Positions 8,687 through 17,379 of a DNA stretch of 64,000 bases are shown piece by piece. Each line of letters begins with the position of its first letter. Positions within the stretch are counted from its first letter, which is position 1. The DNA is from Geomonas sp. RF6 (GTDB lineage: Bacteria; Desulfobacterota; Desulfuromonadia; Geobacterales; Geobacteraceae): positions 3,245,001-3,309,000 of the forward strand of contig NZ_CP087999.1 of assembly GCF_021044625.1 (NCBI RefSeq), in the 5' to 3' direction. Below the pieces are notes generated by a model. The model saw only the letters and a program-made list of their open reading frames with translations, ran no database searches and was not told the DNA's origin. Both the position numbers and the translations under genes were made by a program.

Positions 8687-10135
8687 ATGTCTTTATTTCG
8701 CTTTTCCATAGGGGCTCTCTTTTCCCTGCTCATAGCAGCGCCGGTTCAGGCCGGTGACGATTCGCACGGAACCATCTTCACCCTCTGGCCTCTCGTCGAC
8801 TACCGCGAGAGCCCTGCCGAGGGATACCGCAATCTCTCCATTCTTGGCCCGTTCCTGAAGTTCCAGATAAAGGGGGACGAGCGGGTCGATGCGGTGCGAC
8901 CCTTCTTTTACCGCACCGAGGATGTGAAAGAGGAAAGCTCTTCCACGACCTACCTCTATCCCGTTGCCGCCTCCGACAACTCCCGCGAAGCCGAGAGCTT
9001 CGAGGTGTTGAGGCTTTACCAGAAGACGACGTACCGCAAGGACGAGGGGAAGGCGCGCGAGGAAGGGACGACTCTGTTCCCTTTCTATATCTCGGGCAGG
9101 TCCGACAAGTACGGCCCCTACCGCGCCGTCGCCCCCTTCTACGGTGACATGTACGAGCGCTTCTGGCGGGACGAGTACCACTTCGTGATGTTCCCGCTCT
9201 ACGGCCAGACGGTGAAAAAGGGGACGACCAGGACCCACTACCTCTGGCCCATCTTCTCCCGCACTGAAGGGGAAAACGAGAGCGGCTTCGGCGTCTTTCC
9301 CCTTTATGGGCAGGAGGCGAAGGAAGGGGTGTACCACAAGAAGTACGTGATGTGGCCCTTCTATCTCGAAGGGGAGAGCGGGCTCGACACGGACAACCCC
9401 ACGACGAAGAAATTTTATTTCCCCTTCTACGCCGCGACCGATTCGCCGCAAAAGACGAGCCGCAGCTACCTGTGGCCTTTCTTCGGGTACACGGACGACC
9501 GCGCAAAGAAGTACCACGAGACTGATTACTTCTACCCCTTCATCCGCACGGTGCGCGGCGAGGGGCGCGATTCCGACGTCTTTCTCCCCTTTTACGCGAA
9601 GATCACCACGGGAGAGCGGCAGACTCACTGGTACGGGTGGCCTTTCTACCGGCATGAGGAGTGGCGCTCCAACATCTTCAACCGGGACGAGGACCGCGTG
9701 CTCTACTTCCTGTACCGCTCGAGCACGGAGAGCTGGCCCAAGGACGGCAGCAGCCGCGAGCGCTCCGCTCTGTGGCCGCTCTATCTCTACACGCGCACGC
9801 CGCAGGGGGTCTCCTCCTTCTCCTTCCCGGCACCGGTGGAGTCGATACTGGACCGCGAGGGGATAGAGAGGAACTGGGCGCCGCTGTGGCGCATCTACCA
9901 GAGAAAGTGGGACGGCAACGGACATTCGGCCTCGAGCTTTATGTGGAATCTTTTTTGGCATGAGCGGCGCGGCGAGGATCTCGCCTACGAGGTCTTCCCG
10001 CTGATCCGCTACAACTCCGAGAAATCGGGGAAAGACCTGAAGCTCCTGAAGGGGGTTGTCAGGTATAAAAGCAATGGACCGGAACGGGAGTTTTCCCTCT
10101 TCTGGCTGCCAGGCGTGAAATGGGGGGCGAAGTGA
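8687..10135 (+). CDS. Exported aromatic/proline-repeat protein of unknown function
   Basis: I do not recognise a named family. The 482-residue protein starts with a clear signal peptide (MSLFRFSIGALFSLLIAAPVQA, cleavage about residue 22). The rest is a long series of ~20-30-residue units containing [W/F]-P-[F/L/I]-[Y/F], for example TLWPLV, LFPFYI, MFPLYGQ, YLWPIF, VFPLYGQ, MWPFYL, YFPFYA, YLWPFFGY, LPFYAK and GWPFY. Aromatic-rich alternating segments suggest beta-strands, so a periplasmic or outer-membrane beta protein is plausible. It overlaps the start of the mlaE-like gene, so a role in envelope lipid traffic is inferred from context only. The ATG at 8687 follows TTGAGGTTC; a TTG three codons upstream is possible. 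Confidence 0.75.
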   Translation: MSLFRFSIGALFSLLIAAPVQAGDDSHGTIFTLWPLVDYRESPAEGYRNLSILGPFLKFQIKGDERVDAVRPFFYRTEDVKEESSSTTYLYPVAASDNSREAESFEVLRLYQKTTYRKDEGKAREEGTTLFPFYISGRSDKYGPYRAVAPFYGDMYERFWRDEYHFVMFPLYGQTVKKGTTRTHYLWPIFSRTEGENESGFGVFPLYGQEAKEGVYHKKYVMWPFYLEGESGLDTDNPTTKKFYFPFYAATDSPQKTSRSYLWPFFGYTDDRAKKYHETDYFYPFIRTVRGEGRDSDVFLPFYAKITTGERQTHWYGWPFYRHEEWRSNIFNRDEDRVLYFLYRSSTESWPKDGSSRERSALWPLYLYTRTPQGVSSFSFPAPVESILDREGIERNWAPLWRIYQRKWDGNGHSASSFMWNLFWHERRGEDLAYEVFPLIRYNSEKSGKDLKLLKGVVRYKSNGPEREFSLFWLPGVKWGAK

Positions 10136-10908
10136 CGAGATTCCTCGAGGCGCTGGGGAAGAGGGTGCTTTACTTCCACCAGATTCTGGGGGAGATGCTC
10201 TTGCTCCAGGGGCGCATCTTCTACTACTTCCGCGAGGCGCCGCGCAACATTCCGAGCATCCTCACGCAGATGTCGATCATCGGCTTCGAGACCTTGCCGG
10301 TCGCCTCTGTCATGGCGTTCTTCGTCGGGATGGTCCTCGCCCTGCAGACCGGTGTCGAGCTGGAGAAGTACGGCGGGCAGAACATCATCGGTGCCATCGT
10401 GGGGCACTCGATGGTGCGCGAGCTCGGTCCGGTCATGACGAGCTTTCTGGTGGCCGGCCGTGTCGGTTCCGCGATGGCGGCGGAGCTCGGGGTCATGACG
10501 GTGTACGAGGAGATAGACGCGCTGCGCACTCTCGATATCGACCCTGTGCGCTATCTGGCGATGCCGCGTTTCATCGCGTGCATCATCTGCGTCCCGGCGC
10601 TCGTCATCTACTCCGACTTCGTGGGGATCATCGGCGGGGCGATCATCAGCAACCTGCACCCCCACATTTTCGTCTCCTACTCCACCTACTACGACAGTCT
10701 CACTGCCGCGCTGAAGATGCGGGAGATAGGGACCGGTCTCACCAAGGCGGTCTGCTTCGGCTCCATCGTGGCCCTCGTCGCCTGTTATGTCGGCTTCGCC
10801 ACGTCGGGAGGGGCGCGCGGGATCGGGCAGGCGACCACCAGGTCGGTGGTTCTTTCCTTCATGCTCATCCTCGTTGCCGATTATTTTCTGACCAGGGCCC
10901 TCATGTAG
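10120..10908 (+). CDS. mlaE: MlaE-family ABC transporter permease
   Basis: The 262-residue integral membrane permease of Mla/Mce phospholipid transporters. Family landmarks are LPVASVMAFFVGMVLALQTG, VRELGPVMTSFLVAGRVGSAMAAELG (spanning the conserved cytoplasmic coupling segment) and EIDALRTLDIDP. Five to six membrane segments are expected. The first in-frame ATG overlaps the upstream gene by 16 bp; a GTG at 10132 overlapping its TGA (GTGA) is an alternative start. An MCE-domain partner gene follows at 10970. No ATP-binding subunit gene (MlaF) lies between or near them, so the ATPase must come from elsewhere. Confidence 0.92.
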   Translation: MGGEVTRFLEALGKRVLYFHQILGEMLLLQGRIFYYFREAPRNIPSILTQMSIIGFETLPVASVMAFFVGMVLALQTGVELEKYGGQNIIGAIVGHSMVRELGPVMTSFLVAGRVGSAMAAELGVMTVYEEIDALRTLDIDPVRYLAMPRFIACIICVPALVIYSDFVGIIGGAIISNLHPHIFVSYSTYYDSLTAALKMREIGTGLTKAVCFGSIVALVACYVGFATSGGARGIGQATTRSVVLSFMLILVADYFLTRALM

Positions 10909-10969
10909 CGTCCGCGCACCGTTCGGCGGAGGCGCCCCGCGCCCTGTTTCTTTTGGAGGTTTTCACACC

Positions 10970-12040
10970 ATGGCTCTCTCGGTGGAAAAAAAGGTCGGAT
11001 TCTTCTTTATCTGCGGGTTTCTCATACTCGGCATACTCCTGGAGGTTGGCGAGAAGTGGAATCCCTTTGAAAAGCACATTGCCTATCACACCTATCTCTC
11101 CAGCATCACGGGGCTGAAGATCGGCGATCCGGTGCGTCTGGCCGGCGTCGACGTCGGGCGAATCACCGATATCAGCGTCCTCTCCGACAAGATCAAGATC
11201 GATTTCGAGGTGAAACCCGGAACGGCCATCAAGACCGACTCCGTCGCCATGCTGCGTCTCACCAACCTCCTCGGCGGCCAGTTCCTCGGCCTATCCTTCG
11301 GTACCCCCACCGCCCCCGTTTTGCCGGAGGGGGGGACTGTGCGGGGAAAAGACGTGGCCAACATCGACGTCATCGTGGACAACGTGAGCGATCTAACGAA
11401 GGACACGAAGGTCCTCATCAACAACCTGAACCGCAACCAGGACGAGGTGCTGCACAAAATATCCGCCATCCTCGACGAAAACCGCGGCGGCCTGAAGGGG
11501 ACGATCTCCAACATAAACAGCATCACCTCGAAGCTCGACCGCGGCGACGGCTCCCTCGCCATGCTCCTGAACGACCGCAGTCTCTACGACGACGCAAGCA
11601 GCGCCGTTACCAGCCTGAAGCTCGTTTCCGGCAAGATCGAGAGGGGTGAGGGGACAATCGGAAAACTGGTGAACGACGATGCCCTCTATCGCGACGTGCA
11701 GGGGCTCCTGGCGCAGCTCAAGCCGGGGGTGGCGGATCTCAGCGCGGGCATGAAGGATTTCCGCGACATCACCGGGAAGATCAACAAGGGTGAGGGGACT
11801 GTCGGCAAGCTCGTCAACGACGAGGGGCTGTACAACGACGCGCGCGAGGCGACGAAGAACATAAAGGAGCTGACAGTGAAGATCAACTCCGGCCAGGGGA
11901 CGCTCGGGAAGCTGGTGAACGAGGACCAGCTGTACCGCGACACCACGGCGACGCTGAAGAAGGCGGAGAAGGCGATGGAAGGTCTTGGCGACGCAGGCCC
12001 GATTTCTGTTCTTGGATCCATTGTGGGGACGCTCTTTTAG
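10970..12040 (+). CDS. mlaD: MCE/MlaD-family substrate-binding protein with C-terminal repeats
   Basis: A 356-residue protein with an N-terminal membrane anchor (about 8-28, VGFFFICGFLILGILLEVG) and one MCE domain (about 38-125; TGLKIGDPVRLAGVDVGRI and LLGGQFLGLSFG). The remainder contains four related units, GDGSLAMLLNDRSLYDD, GEGTIGKLVNDDALYRD, GEGTVGKLVNDEGLYND and GQGTLGKLVNEDQLYRD, spaced ~45-50 residues apart with helical linkers. It should sit in the inner membrane facing the periplasm and pass lipid to or from the MlaE permease. The ATG is preceded by TTTGGAGGTTTTCACACC. Confidence 0.9.
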   Translation: MALSVEKKVGFFFICGFLILGILLEVGEKWNPFEKHIAYHTYLSSITGLKIGDPVRLAGVDVGRITDISVLSDKIKIDFEVKPGTAIKTDSVAMLRLTNLLGGQFLGLSFGTPTAPVLPEGGTVRGKDVANIDVIVDNVSDLTKDTKVLINNLNRNQDEVLHKISAILDENRGGLKGTISNINSITSKLDRGDGSLAMLLNDRSLYDDASSAVTSLKLVSGKIERGEGTIGKLVNDDALYRDVQGLLAQLKPGVADLSAGMKDFRDITGKINKGEGTVGKLVNDEGLYNDAREATKNIKELTVKINSGQGTLGKLVNEDQLYRDTTATLKKAEKAMEGLGDAGPISVLGSIVGTLF

Positions 12041-12149
12041 TAAAGCGGATGCGTGCGGCGATCGCCATTCCCCTCCATCTGAAAGGTTCATCCGGGGAAT
12101 CCTGGAACTCAGCGCAGCCGATCCTCTTCCGTTGACGGGAGGGGACGCT

Positions 12150-12265
12150 AGTGGCGCGGCGCTGGAGCACAGGCTTCCCAGCCTGTAGCCGCAGCGCCAG
12201 CCGCGTGGTCTGTGGCGGCTGCGCCGCCATCGCAGGCAAGATGCCTACGCTCCAGCGCGGGGGCA
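12150..12265. repeat. Dispersed hairpin repeat (GCTGGAGC..GGC / GCCTACGCTCCAGC)
   Basis: GGCGCTGGAGCACAGGCTTCCCAGCC and GGCAAGATGCCTACGCTCCAGCGC face each other around a CGGCTGCGCCGCCATCGCAGG segment. A closely related copy is at 27166-27225. The 12041-12476 gap holds this repeat and no convincing gene. Confidence 0.65.
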
Positions 12266-12476
12266 CCCGGATTCTCTGTAGCGCCTTCCCCGGAATTCCC
12301 GGAAGAACCTTTGCCGGGGACTCCCGTTTCTGCCGGTTACTTTTACGCAAGCAGCACGCGGATCAGACGGATTATTGGGATGGGCGCGGACAGGGCGTAA
12401 TGCTTGATCCTGCTCTGCCCGTCGATCCGCGCGACCCGCGTCACGACTTGCGTTTCTTTGTTTCAGGAGGTAGGTA

Positions 12477-13367
12477 GTGTCTGACTTTTTGGACATAGCA
12501 GTTGGCACTCTGACAATGCGCCCGTATGTGTGGGCATTTTTCGCCGCGTACCTCGTGGCCGCCGTGCTGCACCTGGGGTGGCGCAAGACGATCTGGTTCA
12601 CCGTCGTCGGCTACCTCATCGCCTTTGCCTCCGAGTACTCATCCATCAACAGCGGCTTTCCGTACGGCTGGTACTACTATATAGATGCTACCAAGGGAAA
12701 GGAGCTGTGGATCGCAGGGGTTCCGTTCTTCGACTCCCTCTCCTACGTCTTTCTCGCCTATTGCAGCTATGCGACGGCACTCCTGGTCCTCGCACCGGTG
12801 AAGAAGGTACGCGGAGACCTCATCTCCCTGGAAACCGGCGCCATCAGGCGTTCCTTCTCAGCCCTTCTCCTCGGATCCCTCTTCCAGGTATTCCTGGACA
12901 TCGTGACCGACCCGGTCGCGCTGCAGGGAAACCGCTGGTTCCTCGGGCAGATCTACGGTTACCGCGAGGTGGGGGCACACTTTGGCGTCCCGCTGAGCAA
13001 CTACCTCGGCTGGTGGCTGGTAAGCGCGGTGATGATCGCTGCGCTGCAGGTCATCGACCGCGTCATCGGAAAGAGGGAGGCCCGTCGGGAGAAGCGCCCT
13101 GCCGGGATCAAGGCAGCACCGTACCGCTCCCTTTACGCCCCCTTTCTGTATCTCTGCGTCATCGCCTTCAACCTCAGCGTCACCTTCTACATCGGCGAGC
13201 ATCTCATGGCTCTGACCGGTATCTTCATCTTCACCCTGCCGGTGGTGATGACGCTCGTACTGCTGGTGAACAAGATCAACCGTTACCGCCGCGAAGATCT
13301 CGCCGCCCATCTCGCCGAGTTCCCCTGGTCCCCCGCCTCCTCCGAAACGGGAAAGGTCCGCCTGTAG
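12477..13367 (+). CDS. cruF: Carotenoid biosynthesis membrane protein (CruF-like, DUF422)
   Basis: A 296-residue polytopic membrane protein of the Caroten_synth (PF04240) family, whose characterised members hydrate C1' of acyclic carotenoids (gamma-carotene or bisanhydrobacterioruberin 1'-hydratase). Signature segments are EYSSINSGFPYGWYYYID, FDSLSYVFLAYCSYATALL, LDIVTDPVALQGNRWFLGQI and VPLSNYLGWWLV. About seven hydrophobic segments are seen. The GTG start is preceded by CAGGAGGTAGGTA. No other carotenoid gene is in the window, so the substrate is uncertain. Its last ~26 codons are duplicated in a diverged form ~240 bp downstream. Confidence 0.8.
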   Translation: MSDFLDIAVGTLTMRPYVWAFFAAYLVAAVLHLGWRKTIWFTVVGYLIAFASEYSSINSGFPYGWYYYIDATKGKELWIAGVPFFDSLSYVFLAYCSYATALLVLAPVKKVRGDLISLETGAIRRSFSALLLGSLFQVFLDIVTDPVALQGNRWFLGQIYGYREVGAHFGVPLSNYLGWWLVSAVMIAALQVIDRVIGKREARREKRPAGIKAAPYRSLYAPFLYLCVIAFNLSVTFYIGEHLMALTGIFIFTLPVVMTLVLLVNKINRYRREDLAAHLAEFPWSPASSETGKVRL

Positions 13368-13388
13368 CTACTGTGCGGAGGGTGTCCA

Positions 13389-13486
13389 TGTAGGCCGGGA
13401 TAAGCCGCAGGCGTTCCCGGCAGTCCACCACCGACCCACGCGCACCAGCGAATGCCGGAAACGCTGCCGCTTATTCCGGCCTACAA
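13389..13486. repeat. Bipartite REP/BIME-like palindromic repeat
   Basis: Left arm GTAGGCCGGGATAAGCCGCAGG..CCCGGCA and right arm GCCGGAAACGCTGCCGCTTATTCCGGCCTAC are inverted with respect to each other. A near-identical ~97-bp copy is at 13731-13827. The same family recurs singly or paired at ten places in this window. Confidence 0.85.
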
Positions 13487-13534
13487 GGTCCGCGCCTCCA
13501 ACACTTCCGAAATCCCCGCCTCTTATATTCCCGA

Positions 13535-13640
13535 TGGACCTTCGCAAAGAAGATCTGGACGAACATCTCGCAGAAATCCCCTGGTCCCCCGCCTCGTCCG
13601 AAACGGGAAAGGTCCGCCTGTAGCTACTGTGCGGAGGGTG
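13535..13640 (+). pseudogene. Duplicated 3' end of the cruF-like gene
   Basis: The reading frame gives RKEDLDEHLAEI then PWSPASSETGKVRL and a stop, against RREDLAAHLAEF then PWSPASSETGKVRL at the end of the cruF-like gene. The stop and following TAGCTACTGTGCGGAGGGTG are also repeated. The copy has no start or upstream body, and it is sandwiched between two BIME-like repeats. Substitutions within it show that it is not freshly copied. It could be the relic of a paralogue or a product of repeat-mediated rearrangement. Confidence 0.7.
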
Positions 13641-13730
13641 CAGTGCCATCAAGCGAGCAGGAGCCCTGGCGTCCCCTCCCTTTGAAGGGGAGGGACAGGG
13701 TGGGGATGGGGGCGAGCCTCAGGCGTCAAT

Positions 13731-13827
13731 GTAGGCCGGGATAAGCCGCAGGCGTTCCCGGCAGTCCACCACCGACGCACGCGCACCAGCGAATGCCGGA
13801 AACGCTGCCGCTTATTCCGGCCTACAA
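13731..13827. repeat. Bipartite REP/BIME-like repeat, second copy
   Basis: Nearly the same as 13389-13486, including the internal CAGTCCACCACCGAC..CGCGCACCAGCGAAT linker. A CCCCCCTTCGCAAAGG core repeat follows at 13855-13895. Confidence 0.85.
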
Positions 13828-13930
13828 GTGCCAGCGCCTCCAACACTTCCGGAATCCCCCCTGTCCCCCCTTCGCAAAGGGGGGAACGTTAGGCCCATAT
13901 CTCGGTTTCCACGGCATTCCCGGAAGGCAC

Positions 13931-13967
13931 GAAAAAAGGCCGGAGTCATTGCGACCCGGCCTTTCCT
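13931..13967 (-). terminator. Intrinsic terminator of the 964-residue sensor kinase gene
   Basis: On the minus strand AAAGGCCGGG..CCGGCCTTTTTTC forms a stem with a short loop and a T-run, just beyond the stop codon. Confidence 0.85.
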
Positions 13968-13990
13968 GTACCGTCCTCCTTCCGCTCGCA

Positions 13991-16885
13991 CTATTCCGGC
14001 AGCGTGAAGTAGAAGGTCGCCCCGCGTCCCGGATGCGACTCCGCCCAGACCCTGCCGCCGTGCTTCTTCACGATCCTCTCCACCGTGGCCAGCCCGATCC
14101 CGTGCCCGCGGAAGGCGTCGGCTCCCGGCAGCCTCTGGAATGGCTGGAAGAGCTTCTCCACGTGCGCCATGTCGAAGCCTATCCCGTTGTCACTCACGAA
14201 AAATGTGTCCTCTCCTGCCACGATCTTTCTGCCGAACTCGATGATAGTGCTTTCCCTTTCTCCACTGTACTTCCAGGCGTTCCCGAGGAGATTTTCGAGG
14301 ACCACGGTGACGAGCCCTTCGTCGCAGGTGGCCACCACCCCCTCCTGTACCTTCACCTCGACCCGGCGTTCCGGGGCTTCGAGCCTCAGCCGTGTCAATA
14401 CCGCCTTTGCGTGTCCAGAGAGGTCCACCGTCTCGCGGCGCAGCTCGCTCTTGGTGAGGCGGGAAAACCTCAGCATGGCGTCGATCAGATCGTTCATGCG
14501 CAGGGCGGCGCGGTAGATCTGCTTCACGTACTCGCTGCACGACTCACTCATCTCGTTGCCGCACTCCATGGGGATCCCCTGGCTGTAGCCGCAGATGACA
14601 TTCAACGGCTGGCGCAGGTCGTGTGACACCGAATAGTTGAAGGCCTCCAGTTGGGCGTTTACCTCCTCAAGGTCGGCAGCCCGCGCCTCGAGGGCGGAAT
14701 TGAGCCGCTCCACCTCTTCCTGTGCCGCGATGCGGTCGGTGATGTCGATGGCGACTCCGCACAGCTGCACCGGCGGGCCGTCAGATCCCGGCACGCCGAA
14801 TCTGCTCACCAGGAAGTGGTGGTCCCTTCCGTCGTGGAGCGGCAGCGTCTCGATCGTCCTGATGCCACCCTCCGCGAGGACGCGCTTCTCCTTCTCCCCG
14901 AAAAGGCGCGCCATGTCCTGCCCGAAGATCTCCTCGTCCGTCTTCCCCTGCAACGTGGCCATCGGCACCGAAATCGTCCTCTCCACCTCCGGATTGACGT
15001 AGAGGTAATGACCCCCGGGGTCCTTCATCCAGGCCGCGGCGGGGAGGTGCTCCATGAAGGAGGCGAGGCGCTGCTCGCTTTGGTGCCGCGCCTCTTCCGC
15101 GAGCTTTCGCTCGGTTATGTCGAGATGGGCGATGACTGCGCCGCCGAAATGGTTGGTGGGACGAAGGACGTGCATGAGGTACCACCGCTTCTCGTCCGGC
15201 GAGTCGCACGGGTACTCCAGCTCGAAATGGTCGCGGTCTCCGGAAAGCACAGACTCGATCCCCTCCAGGGCCTCGCGTGCCAGCGGGTCCGCCTCGTCGG
15301 CAGCTTTTCGACAGACGGAGAGATAGTTTACCCCCACCCCGATTCCGGCCCTTCCGGTCGCACCGTTCGCCTCCGCAAAGCGCAGCCACGGCCGGTTGAT
15401 GTCCAGAATGGTGGCATCTTTGTCTATAACCGCGATGTGTGCGGGGAGAGAATCGAGGATGCCTTGCTTGAAGCTCTCCGCCTGCCGCCTGTCTGTGATG
15501 TCCTGCACAGTCCCGAGGCGGGCGGCCGTTTCGCAGCTCTCGCAGGGGAGGGAGTCGATGAGCACCTGCACCTCGGCGAACGTGTCACCTGTTTTCACCT
15601 TTGCCTCGAAATGGCGGGACCGGTCGCCCAGGACATCCTTCCTCACCCCTTCGATCTCTTCCTTTTGGAAGTGCGTCTCGAGAAATTCCTCAAGGGATGG
15701 TGTGCCGAGTGCCGGATCGCGGCGAAAGATCTGGAACATCCCTTCCGACCAGGTGAGCTTGCTGCGCACCCTGTCATAGTGAAAGTACCCCCACTTGCCG
15801 ATCTTCTCCGCCATTCTCAAGCAGGAGTCACTTTCCATCAGCGCCTTGAAAAGACGGGCCGTCTGCAGCGCGAACGATACGGAACCGTGCAGCTTCGCCG
15901 CGAAATCTTTCTGAAGCTCGGTAAATTCCACCAGGCGCGAGTGGTAGTGGAACGAGAGGCTTCCTATCACCTCCCCCTTCACGATGAGCGGGAATTCGAG
16001 CAGGGAGCGGATATCCAGCATCGCCATGAGTTGCGGCTGAGAGGAGCTGCCATGACGGGTGTGGCAGATGGTGACGATCTCTCCTGCCTGAGCGGACATT
16101 TCCGTTTTTCTCACCTCGTCGCTTCTGAAAACCCTCCCGACCAGCGTCTGCGACAGCTTGTGCACGTAGCGCACGTGCCAATCCTCACCCTCCTTCAGGA
16201 AAAGGATGGCAGATTCCGCGCCGAGCGCGTCGTTTGCAGCGGCGATGACCTTCCGGAAGATTTCGTCGGTGTCGAGATTGGAGTAGATCATCCTGTCGAT
16301 ACGATTGATGGCCTCGCCGAGATGCTTCGCCTCTGTCAGCTTTTCACGCAGGGCGCAAAGATCCCTCTGCGCTGCGGCATTGTGCTGGGCAGTGGCAAGG
16401 GCGTCGGAAACCTTCAGTGCATAATCCTTCTCCAACTGGCTGAACGTTCTGGGGGCGGTGTGGAAGTGGTAGGAGAGGGCGGCGACAATCCCGTCCTCGT
16501 GCAGAACCGGCACAGCCATGAGAGATCGAATGCCGTACTCCTGCATGAGGGCGTTGTTGGCGCGCATATCGGTGCAGGCATCCTCTATCAGCACCGCTTT
16601 CCGGGCCATAACAGCGAGCGCCGCATGGGGGAGCTCCTCGTCCGAAAAGGTTGCCGTCTCGTGCGCCTGAGGCAGGTGGTACCCCCGGCTGACGACCCAC
16701 TGCTCTCCCTCGCGCCGGAAGAGGGCGGCGGAGTCGCTTCCGAGAGCTTGTGCGCTCGCTGTGACGACGCATGTCATCACATCGCCAACGTCATTGGCTT
16801 TGGCGGCAAATATCAGTATCTCGTTGAGGCTGCTGAGAAGGTCGAAGGCGCGTCTGCTTTCGTCGGTGGAGTCTGATGCGGTCAT
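13991..16885 (-). CDS. Multi-sensor histidine kinase (2 GAF, 3 PAS)
   Basis: A 964-residue soluble kinase. Two GAF domains come first (about 18-168 and 190-345), followed by three PAS/PAC units (about 355-475, 475-595 and 600-720; DITDRRQAE, DITERKLAE and DITDRIAAQ mark the PAC ends). After a short coiled coil the transmitter begins EAFNYSVSHDLRQPLNVI (phospho-accepting His), with NLLGNAWKYSGE (N-box), DNGIGFD and HGIGLATVERI. No transmembrane segment is visible, so it should sense a cytoplasmic signal. The start follows ACAAGGATGTATAC. No response regulator is adjacent; the partner is unknown. Confidence 0.9.
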   Translation of the reverse strand: MTASDSTDESRRAFDLLSSLNEILIFAAKANDVGDVMTCVVTASAQALGSDSAALFRREGEQWVVSRGYHLPQAHETATFSDEELPHAALAVMARKAVLIEDACTDMRANNALMQEYGIRSLMAVPVLHEDGIVAALSYHFHTAPRTFSQLEKDYALKVSDALATAQHNAAAQRDLCALREKLTEAKHLGEAINRIDRMIYSNLDTDEIFRKVIAAANDALGAESAILFLKEGEDWHVRYVHKLSQTLVGRVFRSDEVRKTEMSAQAGEIVTICHTRHGSSSQPQLMAMLDIRSLLEFPLIVKGEVIGSLSFHYHSRLVEFTELQKDFAAKLHGSVSFALQTARLFKALMESDSCLRMAEKIGKWGYFHYDRVRSKLTWSEGMFQIFRRDPALGTPSLEEFLETHFQKEEIEGVRKDVLGDRSRHFEAKVKTGDTFAEVQVLIDSLPCESCETAARLGTVQDITDRRQAESFKQGILDSLPAHIAVIDKDATILDINRPWLRFAEANGATGRAGIGVGVNYLSVCRKAADEADPLAREALEGIESVLSGDRDHFELEYPCDSPDEKRWYLMHVLRPTNHFGGAVIAHLDITERKLAEEARHQSEQRLASFMEHLPAAAWMKDPGGHYLYVNPEVERTISVPMATLQGKTDEEIFGQDMARLFGEKEKRVLAEGGIRTIETLPLHDGRDHHFLVSRFGVPGSDGPPVQLCGVAIDITDRIAAQEEVERLNSALEARAADLEEVNAQLEAFNYSVSHDLRQPLNVICGYSQGIPMECGNEMSESCSEYVKQIYRAALRMNDLIDAMLRFSRLTKSELRRETVDLSGHAKAVLTRLRLEAPERRVEVKVQEGVVATCDEGLVTVVLENLLGNAWKYSGERESTIIEFGRKIVAGEDTFFVSDNGIGFDMAHVEKLFQPFQRLPGADAFRGHGIGLATVERIVKKHGGRVWAESHPGRGATFYFTLPE

Positions 16886-17379
16886 GTATACATCCTTGTA
16901 AACATGTAAGTACGTGCACCGCCCACTTCATAACCGAAGGACTTTGCTCCCATTATACCTCATAATTATTGGGCTATTAACCTTCAGCGTGATGACACTA
17001 TATGTGTTGAAAAGAGAGCTGTGACTAACGGAGGAAGTGCTAGAGTTCAGCAAAAAAGGTATGGAGGAGAATTTGGAAAATGCTTCTGATTCATCATCGG
17101 CCTGTCGTCTCTACAGTGTCAGTGGTATAGGACCTTCTCTTTCTACCATTAATTAGGGATTACGTTAAACTGCGTAGTGCAGCTAGTACTTTAATGTCTG
17201 CGGCTTCCTCTGCTGCTGTCGCAACGCTCTTAATGAGTTTAAAGCCCCACGCTTCACGAAATCCTATATACCTTGAAGATATGGAGCCGTTGTCATAGAA
17301 TTAATAATATTACATAGGTAAAAGGTGCTTCGTTTTTCAGTATTTGCGTGCGGACTTTAATGCGCAAGGGGAGACGGTC
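16886..17379. other. AT-rich intergenic stretch without a gene
   Basis: About 490 bp between divergently oriented genes, visibly richer in A+T than the surroundings. It presumably holds the promoters of the sensor kinase (minus) and the DUF2382 cluster (plus). I could not assign a convincing -35/-10 pair or any RNA gene. Confidence 0.5.

Noticed and set aside
13991-16885. Long plus-strand open frames opposite the 964-residue kinase (and similar ones opposite leuA, fumarase and fccA)
   Set aside because: These are antisense shadows produced by high third-position GC; the minus-strand or plus-strand partners carry clear domain motifs.
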